Notes: generated by a model not told the origin, from the sequence alone. A stretch of 64,000 nt of DNA from Myroides odoratimimus (GCF_001485415.1 NZ_BCMQ01000013.1:27177-91176), one strand, 5' to 3'; counted from the first letter of the stretch, positions 52,480 through 62,945 are shown. Numbers and translations: made by a program.

Positions 52480-54447
52480 ATGAATAAAATAGCCTGTTTT
52501 TTATTTGTATTAATATGTTGTCTACAGACACCTTCTTATGGACAAGATTTCTTAGGAAAAGTAAAGCCAGCTGAATTAGCAGAGCTAAGTAATACCTCTT
52601 TCGTTAAGGATAAAGCGGTCATACTACAAGAAGAAGTTAGAGTAGATTTTGAATATTCTGATGAATATGGTTTTAGAGTGAATGAGACTGTATCACGTAA
52701 AATCAAATTATATGATGAGGTAGCTAAGGAAAAGTTGAAGTTCGTGGTTCCTTATGCACCTAAAGGATACGCAAGAGAGGATATGACTATTAATGTATCT
52801 AATATATATCGATTGGTAGATGGTCAAGTGGTAAAACAGAAATCTCCAAAACAAAATCTAATTGATGAAGATAAAGGTAATTGGAGAGAGAAGGGAGTGA
52901 GTTATAATGATGCGAAAGCAGGAGATATTATAGAGTATTCGTATATTAAATCTACAAACTATATAGATGAGTTACCAGAGTGGTATATACAGAGTGATAT
53001 GCCTAAAGAAAGCGCCAGTTATAAAGTAGTAGTACCAGAGTACTTTTTATATAGCATCATAAAAAAAGGAGATATAAAACTAACAGAACAAGAGTATAAT
53101 AGAAGAGTCTCTTTTCGTGGGGTGAATGGCTTTATGATTAAGTCTGAAATCAATGCTATAGAAAAAACGTATAAAGCACAATTAGTACCTTCTTTTATTG
53201 TAGAGCCTTATCTAGATAATCCTGCGAACTATATTTCAACAGTGCGCTTTGATTTACAACAAGTACAGTTCCCAGGTAATTCTGCGGAAAAAGTAATGCA
53301 AACGGAGAAAGAGTTTTATGCTGACTTACTTAAAAATAGAGGGTTTGGTAAAGAATTAAAACAAGATAAGTTTCTTAAAAAAGAAATTAACCTAGAAGAA
53401 TATAAGGGACTAAGTATAGAAGCTCAGATTTCAAAACTATTAAATGTAGTACAGAGTCGAGTAACATGGAATCAAGAATATGGACTTTTCACACAGAATG
53501 GTATCAAAACTACTTTCTATAAAGGGACTGGAAATAGTGCTGATGTGAACTTACTATTGACAGCCATGCTAAGATATGTTGGTATAAAAGCTAATCCAGT
53601 ATTATTGAGTACTAGAAGTAATGGTGTGAAAACCGCTTGGCAACGCAACTATTATAACCATATTATTACTGCTATAGAAGCTGATAATAGTATTTATTTA
53701 GTAGATGCTACGAATAAGTATACGACTCTTAATATCTTATCATTAGATGATTTAAATGGTACAGGTACTATACTATACGACACTGGGGCTATTATTAAAG
53801 TGAATCTAATGCCTCAGTTCATTTCTAGTAAAGAAGTGAAGTATCAGATCACTCCTAATTTGAATGGAAGTATTTCAGGTCAGATTATAGAGAACTATAA
53901 AAACTATCGTGCTCTAGAGTTTAGAAATATGTATGATGGTAGTGAATGGAGATTTGGGAAGTGGTACGAGAGTCAGTACGTAGGGATGAATGTAAGTAGT
54001 ACACGTGTGTATAATGGTGATAATAATGAGAAGGATGTAAGAGCAGTATTCTCGTTCAGTAAGCAGAATGGTGTATTGTTTCTTAATGATAAGTATATTA
54101 TTAATCCATTTCAGTTCTACCCATTGTATTCTAATCCATTTAAAAACGAATATAGAAACAATCCTATTTACATAGGGTATCCAGAGTTAGACAATTATCT
54201 AATGGGCATAGTGATTCCAGAAGGGTATAAAGTAAGTACTCTACCTCAAAACTTTACTTTAAAAAGTGAGCAGACAGGTCTAGAAGTACAAACTAAGTTT
54301 GAGGTAAAAGACAATCAAGTACTGTGTAGTTTGATTTTTATTAAAGCTAAAGGAGTGATTGATTCAAAAGACTATGACAGCGTGAGAAATGTGTATACTC
54401 AATTATTAGAACAGTTAAAAGCACAAGTTACCTTAGAGAAGAAATAA
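52480..54447 (+). CDS. DUF3857 / transglutaminase-like protein, Cys-to-Ser copy
   Basis: A 655-residue third paralogue. The start at 52480 gives a signal peptide (MNKIACFLFVLICCLQTPSYG); an upstream in-frame start at 52417 adds 21 residues with no signal and is less likely. Domain order equals the other two. The catalytic site reads GNSAD (Ser353 in place of Cys) while a histidine is kept in YYNHIITA, followed by LVDATNKY. Probably non-catalytic as a transglutaminase or protease, unless the serine serves. It is nearest in sequence to the second copy, both with QDFLGKV/QNFLGKV at the mature N-terminus. Confidence 0.83.
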   Translation: MNKIACFLFVLICCLQTPSYGQDFLGKVKPAELAELSNTSFVKDKAVILQEEVRVDFEYSDEYGFRVNETVSRKIKLYDEVAKEKLKFVVPYAPKGYAREDMTINVSNIYRLVDGQVVKQKSPKQNLIDEDKGNWREKGVSYNDAKAGDIIEYSYIKSTNYIDELPEWYIQSDMPKESASYKVVVPEYFLYSIIKKGDIKLTEQEYNRRVSFRGVNGFMIKSEINAIEKTYKAQLVPSFIVEPYLDNPANYISTVRFDLQQVQFPGNSAEKVMQTEKEFYADLLKNRGFGKELKQDKFLKKEINLEEYKGLSIEAQISKLLNVVQSRVTWNQEYGLFTQNGIKTTFYKGTGNSADVNLLLTAMLRYVGIKANPVLLSTRSNGVKTAWQRNYYNHIITAIEADNSIYLVDATNKYTTLNILSLDDLNGTGTILYDTGAIIKVNLMPQFISSKEVKYQITPNLNGSISGQIIENYKNYRALEFRNMYDGSEWRFGKWYESQYVGMNVSSTRVYNGDNNEKDVRAVFSFSKQNGVLFLNDKYIINPFQFYPLYSNPFKNEYRNNPIYIGYPELDNYLMGIVIPEGYKVSTLPQNFTLKSEQTGLEVQTKFEVKDNQVLCSLIFIKAKGVIDSKDYDSVRNVYTQLLEQLKAQVTLEKK

Positions 54448-54448
54448 A

Positions 54449-54479
54449 AATAAGGCTACCTGATTCAGGTAGCCTTATT
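54449..54479. terminator. Bidirectional terminator between DUF3857 genes and the M16 protease gene
   Basis: A long perfect inverted repeat (AATAAGGCTACCTGA and its complement separated by one base; effective stem about 13 bp) with AT flanks. It lies right after the plus-strand stop and 53 bases past the minus-strand stop. Confidence 0.85.
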
Positions 54480-54531
54480 CAATTATTATTAGTAAAGAGA
54501 AAATAAAGTGGAGCAATAACCACTTGTTATT

Positions 54532-57342
54532 TTACTGAGGAGTGAGTATAAATACTCCGTAAGTAGAGGTGTTAAATATAGATTTTGAAATCTCTTTAAT
54601 GTCTTCAGGAGTGATGCTATTTAGTATTGCATCATAATTATTAAAGTCTTCAAGAGAACCAAAGTTTAATAGAGTTTCTCTAAGTTTTTCTACCCATTGG
54701 AATGTACTCGTATCTGTTAGATGTAAGCGTTTATTATTTAGAATGGTCAATTTCATTTGTTCTAGTTCTGTTTTAGAAATACTTTGTGTTTGAAGTGAAT
54801 GAATAACTTCTTTAGCTAAGGTCTCTAATTTATCTATATCATCTAAAGAGGTAGAGAAGAATAAACTAACAGAAGTTCTAGGCTCAGGGTAAACTTCTAC
54901 GTCTAGAGCGGAATAAGGAGAATATACTAATCCTTCTTTTTCTCTCGATAGTGTTAAGAACTGGTTGTTAAACATCTCTCTCACGATATGAGCCATCATG
55001 CTCTCTTTTAGAGTAGGTTTAATTGTTCCATTGAATACTATTGTGACATCAGGTCTTTCGATATCACTACTCGTTAGTGTAGCTCGTGTTATTTCTTCTT
55101 TTACGAATGCCTTAGATGAATTAGCACCGTTTTTATCTACTTGCTTTGGAGTATTATTTAAAGCACCGAAGTAAGCGATCGCCTTCTTCTTGATATCATC
55201 TGTATCAAAATTCCCTGCGATAAGTACATACACTTCTTCTAGATTAGCAAATGATTGATTGTATAAAGTAAAGAAACTATCTAGATTAACTTTCTTCCAG
55301 TCTTCTATCGTTGTGAGCTCTTCAGAGAATAAACTACCTTCTTTTTTATATTCTTCTATTTGATGTCCTATTTTGATAGCAGGATTATCTAATAAAGAAG
55401 AAGACTTAGTAGTTGTATCTATAGAAGAGACACTTTCCTCTATATATTCTTTAAAATCCTGTTGAGGTGTGATATAGTCATATAACTTTCTATACGTCCA
55501 TTCAAAAAGGTCTTTGCTATTTCCTTTTCGCGAAGAAGTATTGATAATGCTAGCATCCTTATTTATACTCACGAGTGTAGATATCTCTCTATCAGATCCC
55601 GCTTGCATATATCCGTCATTAGTAAAGCCGTGTATCCAAGAAGAGTCTATAAAATATCCAGCATCTTGATAATATTTTTGTTCAGATGTAGGTATTTGAT
55701 TTAGCCCATTTCTTGTGAACAAAGTCATGATATAATTATCATCTGTTGCCTTTGTTGGTTTAATACCTATGCGTAGCCCATTCGCTAATGTTAGTTCTGT
55801 AAGGTTGATATCCGCATATAGCTGTTCTTTTACAGCTATATCAGTTGTTGCTTTTTGTATAGGAGGCATTGTTCTCCAGTGGAAAGAACCACGTGGTCTT
55901 TCGTGCGTCTTCTTTTGTTTAGTAGATTTGAATACTAATGTTTTTGTACTTCCTTCATTCCAATACTTGTTTAGTTCATCAGCAGAGTCTATGGAGAACA
56001 AACTATCATTATATGTAAGTAGATATAGGTTCTCTTGATCAGTAGACCATGTGTTACTGTGTTTGCTTTCTATATCCTTTGTGGTGATAGTAGGAAGTAA
56101 TTCAGTTAGTAAAGCATGTCTATCTATCGAAGATAAGTAGTGGCTATTCACTACGACCTGATCAACATAAGCATTGGTGATATAAGCAATGTCTTCGTCT
56201 TCAGAAGGAACAGAATGGTTCAGTAGATGTTGCTTATAATGTTCAAGCTCTTTTTTGTGAATACCTTTTACAGACATTGTGTTTACTGTACTAGCTACTA
56301 AACTTATGCGGTTCTGTAATTCTTCTACTGTCTTAGCCTGTATTTCTATGGCATTTTCATTTTTATTAGGTAGATACCATAGACTGTGAGCAGTAGCAGT
56401 GCTTTTGCTCATAGACAGTTTCTTATTGATCCATTGTTTATAGATTTGTTCTATAAGTTGTTGTCTGTAATCTTCTTTAGAAGCTAAGAAAGGCGCTTCT
56501 GTAAAGCGAACTATTTCTAATTTATTAGAATTTATAGTCGCATTGCTCTGCTTTTCTAATAAGTTAGTATAGACAGGGCTAAAAGTGTTTTCGCTTTGTT
56601 TTCTATCTAGATTCGACTGCCCTTTAAAAGAACTGAAGTATTTGTTTATTTGCTCTATAGCATCTTTAGTATTCACCTTACCTACGATGATTATAGTAGC
56701 TAGAGCAGGATTATACCATCGTTTATAGAATGCTCTAAGCTTTACAGGATCTAGATTTAGAATCTCTTTTTCAGTAGCGATAGGCAATCTATCTAAGTGA
56801 GGAGTACCTTCTAGTTTTTTGCGGTTAAATAAAGGCTCTGTACCAAAGTCTTTAATCTCTTGGATAACGATTCTTCGTTCTTTTTCTATTCCCTCATTAT
56901 GGAGATGTGACTTCCCTAAGAAGTTAGCTAGTATATTTATTGCTAAATCCTGTTGTTTGATATCTAAGAGAGACAGATCATATACGGTGCGCTCATAAGT
57001 AGTATAAGCATTGATATCTCTCCCAAACTGATAGCCTAAACGCTGTAATGTATCAATAGCTTGTCTACCTGGGAAGTCATCACTACCATTAAAGATCATG
57101 TGTTCTAAGAAATGAGCAAATCCTTTCTCATCATCGCGTTCTTGTAGTGATCCTACATTTAAGACTAGACGATATTCTGTCTTCTGTTGAGGTATAGGAT
57201 GGATGATATAGTTTAGCCCATTGTCTAATGTTCCATAAATTGCTTTTTCTGCTTTAGGCAATGGAGAAAAAGTACCTTGCCCTACTACAAGCAGAGGGCA
57301 AAGTACTAAAGCAAAGAAATATAGTATTTGAGTACGTTTCAT
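54532..57342 (-). CDS. M16-family (insulinase-like) zinc protease, exported
   Basis: A 936-residue protease with a signal peptide (about 1-21, ending LLVVGQ) and four M16 modules in two halves. The inverted zinc motif HFLEH is at 77-81 (His77, Glu80, His81), and the distal glutamate is in the helix RRIVIQEIKDFGTE. The size and two-half layout match PqqL/FusC-type enzymes, which act in the periplasm on small proteins or peptides. It is last in the operon susC-susD-lipoprotein-protease, with a one-base overlap with the lipoprotein gene, so it probably digests what the SusCD pair imports. Confidence 0.9.
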   Translation of the reverse strand: MKRTQILYFFALVLCPLLVVGQGTFSPLPKAEKAIYGTLDNGLNYIIHPIPQQKTEYRLVLNVGSLQERDDEKGFAHFLEHMIFNGSDDFPGRQAIDTLQRLGYQFGRDINAYTTYERTVYDLSLLDIKQQDLAINILANFLGKSHLHNEGIEKERRIVIQEIKDFGTEPLFNRKKLEGTPHLDRLPIATEKEILNLDPVKLRAFYKRWYNPALATIIIVGKVNTKDAIEQINKYFSSFKGQSNLDRKQSENTFSPVYTNLLEKQSNATINSNKLEIVRFTEAPFLASKEDYRQQLIEQIYKQWINKKLSMSKSTATAHSLWYLPNKNENAIEIQAKTVEELQNRISLVASTVNTMSVKGIHKKELEHYKQHLLNHSVPSEDEDIAYITNAYVDQVVVNSHYLSSIDRHALLTELLPTITTKDIESKHSNTWSTDQENLYLLTYNDSLFSIDSADELNKYWNEGSTKTLVFKSTKQKKTHERPRGSFHWRTMPPIQKATTDIAVKEQLYADINLTELTLANGLRIGIKPTKATDDNYIMTLFTRNGLNQIPTSEQKYYQDAGYFIDSSWIHGFTNDGYMQAGSDREISTLVSINKDASIINTSSRKGNSKDLFEWTYRKLYDYITPQQDFKEYIEESVSSIDTTTKSSSLLDNPAIKIGHQIEEYKKEGSLFSEELTTIEDWKKVNLDSFFTLYNQSFANLEEVYVLIAGNFDTDDIKKKAIAYFGALNNTPKQVDKNGANSSKAFVKEEITRATLTSSDIERPDVTIVFNGTIKPTLKESMMAHIVREMFNNQFLTLSREKEGLVYSPYSALDVEVYPEPRTSVSLFFSTSLDDIDKLETLAKEVIHSLQTQSISKTELEQMKLTILNNKRLHLTDTSTFQWVEKLRETLLNFGSLEDFNNYDAILNSITPEDIKEISKSIFNTSTYGVFILTPQ

Positions 57343-58547
57343 TATTTTAATTTGTATTCTGTTTTAACTTGGATATATCCATCAGCATTGTTATGAATGA
57401 ATATAAACTCAAAAGTAAACTTACTATCTGTCAGTTTAGCTTTTGATTCTTTCCAAGTATAATTGTCATAATCGTCTTCTATTATTTGATCTACATTGAT
57501 ATGATGTGCAGGGTTAATAGAACCTCCCATTTCATAGTTTTCAGTAGCCATTAAATCTCCTGCATCTAGTAGTTTTTTAAACCTATCCCAAGCAGAATAT
57601 TTAAACTCAAAAGGTACAGCTAGATATTCATCATTATATAAGTTCTTTAGTGTTGATATAAAAGATACTTCTTTAGTATTAATATCTATGGCGATATGGT
57701 TAAGTGTCACCTCAAATGACTCTGTAGAAGTACGTGTTAATCCTACAGATTTCATTACTTCTTTGTTTTGTGGAGGAGCATCAGGTCCAGGGTTATTCCA
57801 AAACTCTAAATCATCAATAGTTAAGTCTCTAAACATTTTGTAGAAATAAGCCTCCAGTCCCATAGCATTAGAGGTCATTTTAAGAACAGGTTTATCTGTT
57901 GTGGCTAATTCGCTTAGTGTTATTATCGTCTTACCTGTTAGAATAGTAGTATAAGGTAGGTTAAATACTTCTTGTACGCCCCCTCCAGGATATTTAACCT
58001 CTGTAGTGACATTTATTTCTCCTAGTAGAGGGTATAAATCCAATCCTTTTTCTTTATAACCGTCTAATAAAGCAATCTGTTCTTTCGTTAGCTCATCTAT
58101 AACACTCAAGGGTAATACTGTAAAAACAAGAGGTTTTTCTAAAGGAATAGTTGTATTGTTTTCTACTAAATTTAGTTTTATTCTTTTTGCTTCAGTGATA
58201 GTACGAGCTGTTTTACTTTTAAGTGTAATTACTGCTTTCTTCTCACCTGGAGCAAAGGTGATAGTTTGATTCTTTAATTCTAAAATATCTTTGCCTTGCT
58301 CTTGATTATCTTCCAGACCAAAAGTTAAAGTGATGGTCTGATGTGTTTTTTTAACTAGTAATACTTCTATGGAGATCTCATCTTCCCCATTGTTTTTTAG
58401 CACCGTGTTTTGGGTAGATAGATGAACTTTATTTTCACCTAAGTATTCTTTAGTAACCCCATCATCTTTACTACAGCTACTTAAAGATAGTGTAGTTAGG
58501 AGTAGTATAGTGAATGACTTTACTATATGTTTAAAACTTGTTTTCAT
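57342..58547 (-). CDS. SusCD-associated surface lipoprotein, unknown family
   Basis: A 401-residue lipoprotein. The start at 58547 gives MKTSFKHIVKSFTILLLTTL with the lipobox ending at Cys25 (SLSSCSKDD). A longer reading to 58595 would overlap the SusD gene. Residues about 35-135 look like an Ig-like, Calx-beta-type domain often found at the N-terminus of SusCD-linked binding proteins (ITLTFGLEDNQEQGKDILELKN). The rest, rich in aromatic and acidic residues, is not recognised. It lies ten bases after susD and overlaps the M16 gene by one base. A substrate-binding role at the surface is inferred from context. Confidence 0.78.
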   Translation of the reverse strand: MKTSFKHIVKSFTILLLTTLSLSSCSKDDGVTKEYLGENKVHLSTQNTVLKNNGEDEISIEVLLVKKTHQTITLTFGLEDNQEQGKDILELKNQTITFAPGEKKAVITLKSKTARTITEAKRIKLNLVENNTTIPLEKPLVFTVLPLSVIDELTKEQIALLDGYKEKGLDLYPLLGEINVTTEVKYPGGGVQEVFNLPYTTILTGKTIITLSELATTDKPVLKMTSNAMGLEAYFYKMFRDLTIDDLEFWNNPGPDAPPQNKEVMKSVGLTRTSTESFEVTLNHIAIDINTKEVSFISTLKNLYNDEYLAVPFEFKYSAWDRFKKLLDAGDLMATENYEMGGSINPAHHINVDQIIEDDYDNYTWKESKAKLTDSKFTFEFIFIHNNADGYIQVKTEYKLK

Positions 58548-58557
58548 CTTACTTTGT

Positions 58558-59925
58558 TTATTTGAATGAAGGCCAGCCTTTGTTTTGTTGAGCATTGTTA
58601 TTATATCTCAATTCATTCATGGGTATTGGCCATGTCCAGCGATAGTCATTAGGTTCTATCTTGATAATGATAGTATTGCTATCTTCTTTTTTTCGTTCTA
58701 TGGGTGTATTCCATCGTTTTAGATCAAAGAAGTTGTTCTTTTCTCCAATGAACTCTTTTTGTTTTTCGAAGTGAAGTTTATGACGTAGTTCTTGTTGACT
58801 AGGCGTATCTTCTATGTTAGGCTGATTAATAGCAGATAAGAATGTATTGAGAACTTCTTTTGCTTGTGCTAATTTATTTTGTTCTAAAAGACTCTCTGCT
58901 AAGATGAAATATGCCTCTGTACTGCGTATCATCACCACATCTCTAGGGTCTTTATCTAGTTGTGACCTTTTGTATTTACCTAGAAGAGAACGCTCTATTT
59001 TGTCCTCAGCAGTCGCTTTCATACTGTGTTTATATTGAGATATGGTATATCTAATATCGTCCAAGTCAAAATTATAATCTTCATTGATGTAAAGTAGATC
59101 CCCTTGGTTATCTTCGTAATATAAGTAGTGATTAGGATTATCTAGGTTGTTGTATAACCAGTAGATATTAGTATTATCTGAAGCCCAAATATTGCGATAA
59201 TCCTCTGTTGAGGTTGGAAGTTTAGCTCCATCATTTACAAGTTTTTGTGCAATAGCTTCTGCTTTTGCATACTCTTTCTCATACATAGCGACCCTTGCCT
59301 GTAGTATCCTGATCCCTTTCTCTTTGATAAAGTAGTTTTGATGTTTACCAGATTGCTGTATTAAATCTAGACCTTCAGATAAGTATGTTTTGATTAGTTT
59401 AAGAGACTCTTCTTGAGTTAGTCTAGCTTTTTCTTCTACGATTAATTTATCTTTAGCGATAATACCTAAAGCTGTAGGGTTATAACGTTCAGAGAATAGT
59501 TGTAATAAATCGAAGTAATTATAAGCTTTTAAGACTAAAGCAGAACCTTTAATGTACTGCCAAACAGGGTCCTGACTATTGAAGTTGTGATCTGATTCTA
59601 ATAGTACGTTTAGGTGGACGATGGCATCATAGTGATTATTCCATATCGAACTACTATTAATCGATAAGGTTGTTTCATCCCATTTATAAGTGAGGCTACT
59701 TCCTTTTAGATAATTAATTAGATAGGATGGCTGTAGATCTTCTGTATATAAAGTATAATCTTTAGGTTGTATAGGTGTAGCTTTATATGCCTGTGATAGT
59801 ACTCCATAAGCTTTGATAGGTGAATTGATAATATCATTTCCAGAAATTTCGTTCTCAGATTTATTTTCTAGACTGCATCCCCATAGAGAACTAAATACAA
59901 ATAAGTAGAATATTTTTTTAATCAT
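58558..59925 (-). CDS. SusD/RagB-family lipoprotein (second locus)
   Basis: A 455-residue SusD-like surface lipoprotein with lipobox Cys17 (SSLWGCSLEN), TPR-type helices (WQYIKGSALVLKAYNYFDLLQLF) and the C-terminal signature (KLHFEKQKEFIGEKNNFFDLKRWN ... WTWPIPMNELRYN). Its start overlaps the susC stop by one base. It is diverged from the SusD at 42277, so the two loci are not a recent duplication. Confidence 0.92.
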   Translation of the reverse strand: MIKKIFYLFVFSSLWGCSLENKSENEISGNDIINSPIKAYGVLSQAYKATPIQPKDYTLYTEDLQPSYLINYLKGSSLTYKWDETTLSINSSSIWNNHYDAIVHLNVLLESDHNFNSQDPVWQYIKGSALVLKAYNYFDLLQLFSERYNPTALGIIAKDKLIVEEKARLTQEESLKLIKTYLSEGLDLIQQSGKHQNYFIKEKGIRILQARVAMYEKEYAKAEAIAQKLVNDGAKLPTSTEDYRNIWASDNTNIYWLYNNLDNPNHYLYYEDNQGDLLYINEDYNFDLDDIRYTISQYKHSMKATAEDKIERSLLGKYKRSQLDKDPRDVVMIRSTEAYFILAESLLEQNKLAQAKEVLNTFLSAINQPNIEDTPSQQELRHKLHFEKQKEFIGEKNNFFDLKRWNTPIERKKEDSNTIIIKIEPNDYRWTWPIPMNELRYNNNAQQNKGWPSFK

Positions 59926-62900
59926 TAGAAAGTAGCATTAAGAGAGAAAGTTAATATTGGCTGTAATACATCATTTAGAGAACCTCTATCTGTCTGAAAA
60001 CGGTATGTGTAGATATTATCTGCTTGTACACTTAGCTGTAGGGATTTAAAATACTTATTGATAAAGTTATTATTGCCTAAGTTGTAACTAAGTTGTATGT
60101 AATTTAGCTTGATAAAGTCTGTTTTATATATTGTTCTATTATTAGCAAAGCTTTGAGAATAATCTTCTGCATTGCTTGGTAGTTTTTTGATAGGATAAAC
60201 CTTATCTTCATCTCCTACTTCAAACCAGCTATCTTGTAACTGTCCCTCTATGGCATTTAAATGAGATTTGCTATAGTCTCTCACATAAGACTGATCATAC
60301 ATTTTCTTACCACCGAAATTATAGTTGATATTTATATTTAATGCCCAATTTCTATAAGTGAAGTAGTTGTTGAAAAAGCCGTTATAAGGAGCTATACTGT
60401 AGCCAATACGTCTGAAGTGATTTGCATTTTTTGGCTGATTTAGATCTATTACATGACCATCATTATCTATGTATTCTGGTACTCCTGTTAATGGATGTAT
60501 ACCATTAGTTTGCAGCCCATAGATGATACCTAGAGGTTTGCCTACTTCGTATTCTGGTATTACAGATTCTTCTGTTAGATATATTCTATCTGTACCATAA
60601 AGTGATTTTACCTTATTGGCGTTATAGGATAAGGAAAGAGAAGTATTCCATCTAAAATCTTTTAGCCTGATAGCATCTCCACTTAACATAAATTCTATCC
60701 CTCTATTTTCTAGTTCTCCTATATTTTTAGTAAATGTATTAAACCCATTACTCATGGCTATAGGCATAGATAGTATAGCATCTTTTGTTGTGTTTTGATA
60801 GAAGTTAACTAATAGACTTAGTCTTTCAAAGAAGCCGAAATCTACGGAGTAGTTTATAGAGTGAGTTTGTTGAGGTTTTAAATCTTTATTAGGTATTCCT
60901 TGTAGCACTAATAATCTATAGTCTCCATAGAATGTATTAGGATTGCTAAAAGTAGACTCTATATCTCTTATTGAGATTCCTGTCATACTTGCTGTATATC
61001 CTAATGAGGCTTTAAATTTCAAATCAGTTAGTATATTTTGATTCTTGAAAAAATCATAGTGAATAGGAGACCATCCTATTCCTGTAGACCATGCATCATT
61101 CCATCGTTTACTTGAAGGTAAAAGGGAAGAACCATCTCTTTTGAAACTTCCATATACATCATAAGTTCCTTTATAAGTATATCCCAACGCAGTTCCAAAA
61201 CCAAGTTGTGTATTCTTTATTTTGCTTCCTGAGTTTTTAGGAGCATAATCACCTGTTAAAGAGTTGTTGATACCCGATAGACTACTGATTTCATCATCTA
61301 TTCCATGACCTTCACCCCCAATAACTTTTGTATTCGTAGTATAGTAATCCATATTTACTCCTAAGAAAATATCATGGTCGCCTAATTGTTTTTGGTAATT
61401 AGCACGTAGATTATATGTAAAATCGAAGTTCTTGCTATCAGAGTCAGATATAAAGCCTTTGGCATTGTTAGGCTTTTGCTTTTGACTATAGGCAGTACTA
61501 AGGATTCTTTTATAAGTTTCGCTTAATGAATAGTCTGCACCTATTACCCCTGCTATGTTTAATTCGGGCAATATATCCCATTGCATTACCATGGAACTGC
61601 TAAATCTTTTACTAGTCTGTTTTTGTTTGTATTGATTGATTAAGTCAGCATAAGAGCGATCTGAATAACTCGTTAGTCTTGTCGAATGCTTTGTTTCATA
61701 AGGATTAAGCATAAAGGCTAATGAAGTAGGATCATTATCCATTCCATTTTCAGTATTGGTAGTCGAAAGCCCAAAACTATTGTTAAGAGATAAGGTTAGA
61801 TTAGGAGCTAATATATAATCTAAATTAGCACGTGCGGTTATTTGATTGATATCATTACCAGGTATACGACCACCTTGTTTACTGTAATTCAGCGAGTAGA
61901 AATAAGAGTTTTTTTCGGTACCACCTCTTACACTAAGGTTATGAGATTGGAAATAATTAGGCTTTACTAATTCTTTAAACCAATCTGTATTAATTCTTCT
62001 TAAGGAGTCTAATTTGTGTTCTCCTTCTTGTAGTTTCTGACTTAGAAGAGGACTGTTCTGATATGTACTATTGATATATTCTGATGAGTATAGATATCCA
62101 GGAGTAGCAGGATTTTGCATTCTGCGTTCGAATGCTAATTTTTCATCAGTCTTCATCATATTAGCTGTTCTTTCCCCTCTCATTGTTACTCCTTGTTTCA
62201 TAGCATAGCTAATAATCGGTTTACCATCAAATCCCCTTTTAGAGGTTAATTCGATAACTCCATTAGCAGCCTTAATACCATATAGAGCGGTAGCAGGGGC
62301 ATCTTTTAATACCTTAATAGTGGAGAAGTCATTAGGATTAAGAGTCATAAAAGTCTCTGTCGAAATCACAATTCCGTCCATTATAAACAGTGGTTCATTG
62401 GCATTTCCTTGATAGTTAAAAGAAGAATTACCTCGTAATCTTATCTCTGGTTTTTTGCCCAATTCTCCAGAGTAAGTAACAGTAAGACCTGCTACTTGTC
62501 CTTCTAATAACTTAGCTATATTCAACTCTGAGCGTTGACTCAGTTGTGTCATGTCTACTGTGATTACAGAACCTGTACTATTACGAATGTCGATATCATT
62601 GATATTAGTCGATTTTCGGATGATCAGTTCATCTAATTGTTTTGTAGTGGGTAGTAGATAGATTGTTTGATTTCCCTTTTTTAATTTTATTTCTAGGTTT
62701 TCATAGCCTTCATGGCTGATGATAACAGAAGAGTGATAGAGCTCAGGAATTTGGAACTCTCCTTTTTCATTAGTGAAAAAGGTATCTCCTGAGGCTAGTA
62801 CAGTGATTATAGCTGTATCTAATCCTTTTTTAGTTTCTAGATCTAAAATCTTACCTGTGAATACAGGCTCTTGTGCATAGACTCCAATTGCACAAAATAA

Positions 62901-62945
62901 ACTGATTACGAGAGTAGTAATAGTTCGTAGTGGAGTAAGTAGCAT
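59925..62945 (-). CDS. SusC/RagA-family TonB-linked transporter (second locus)
   Basis: A 1006-residue transporter: signal peptide (about 1-24, ending AIGVYAQ), CarboxypepD_reg-like domain (about 27-105), plug with FSTIKVLKDAPATALYGIKAANGVI in place of the usual SusC signature (G-I-K-A-A for G-S-R-G-A), and a barrel ending LTFSLNATF. It is the first gene of a four-gene minus-strand operon with SusD, a lipoprotein and an M16 protease. A complete promoter precedes it (62986-63014). The protease suggests peptides or small proteins as cargo, as known for RagAB of Porphyromonas, but this is inference. Confidence 0.93.
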   Translation of the reverse strand: MLLTPLRTITTLVISLFCAIGVYAQEPVFTGKILDLETKKGLDTAIITVLASGDTFFTNEKGEFQIPELYHSSVIISHEGYENLEIKLKKGNQTIYLLPTTKQLDELIIRKSTNINDIDIRNSTGSVITVDMTQLSQRSELNIAKLLEGQVAGLTVTYSGELGKKPEIRLRGNSSFNYQGNANEPLFIMDGIVISTETFMTLNPNDFSTIKVLKDAPATALYGIKAANGVIELTSKRGFDGKPIISYAMKQGVTMRGERTANMMKTDEKLAFERRMQNPATPGYLYSSEYINSTYQNSPLLSQKLQEGEHKLDSLRRINTDWFKELVKPNYFQSHNLSVRGGTEKNSYFYSLNYSKQGGRIPGNDINQITARANLDYILAPNLTLSLNNSFGLSTTNTENGMDNDPTSLAFMLNPYETKHSTRLTSYSDRSYADLINQYKQKQTSKRFSSSMVMQWDILPELNIAGVIGADYSLSETYKRILSTAYSQKQKPNNAKGFISDSDSKNFDFTYNLRANYQKQLGDHDIFLGVNMDYYTTNTKVIGGEGHGIDDEISSLSGINNSLTGDYAPKNSGSKIKNTQLGFGTALGYTYKGTYDVYGSFKRDGSSLLPSSKRWNDAWSTGIGWSPIHYDFFKNQNILTDLKFKASLGYTASMTGISIRDIESTFSNPNTFYGDYRLLVLQGIPNKDLKPQQTHSINYSVDFGFFERLSLLVNFYQNTTKDAILSMPIAMSNGFNTFTKNIGELENRGIEFMLSGDAIRLKDFRWNTSLSLSYNANKVKSLYGTDRIYLTEESVIPEYEVGKPLGIIYGLQTNGIHPLTGVPEYIDNDGHVIDLNQPKNANHFRRIGYSIAPYNGFFNNYFTYRNWALNININYNFGGKKMYDQSYVRDYSKSHLNAIEGQLQDSWFEVGDEDKVYPIKKLPSNAEDYSQSFANNRTIYKTDFIKLNYIQLSYNLGNNNFINKYFKSLQLSVQADNIYTYRFQTDRGSLNDVLQPILTFSLNATF

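Noticed and set aside
42277..62945. Idea that the two SusCD loci are a recent duplication
   Set aside because: The SusC and SusD proteins of the two loci differ in length, plug signature and sequence throughout.
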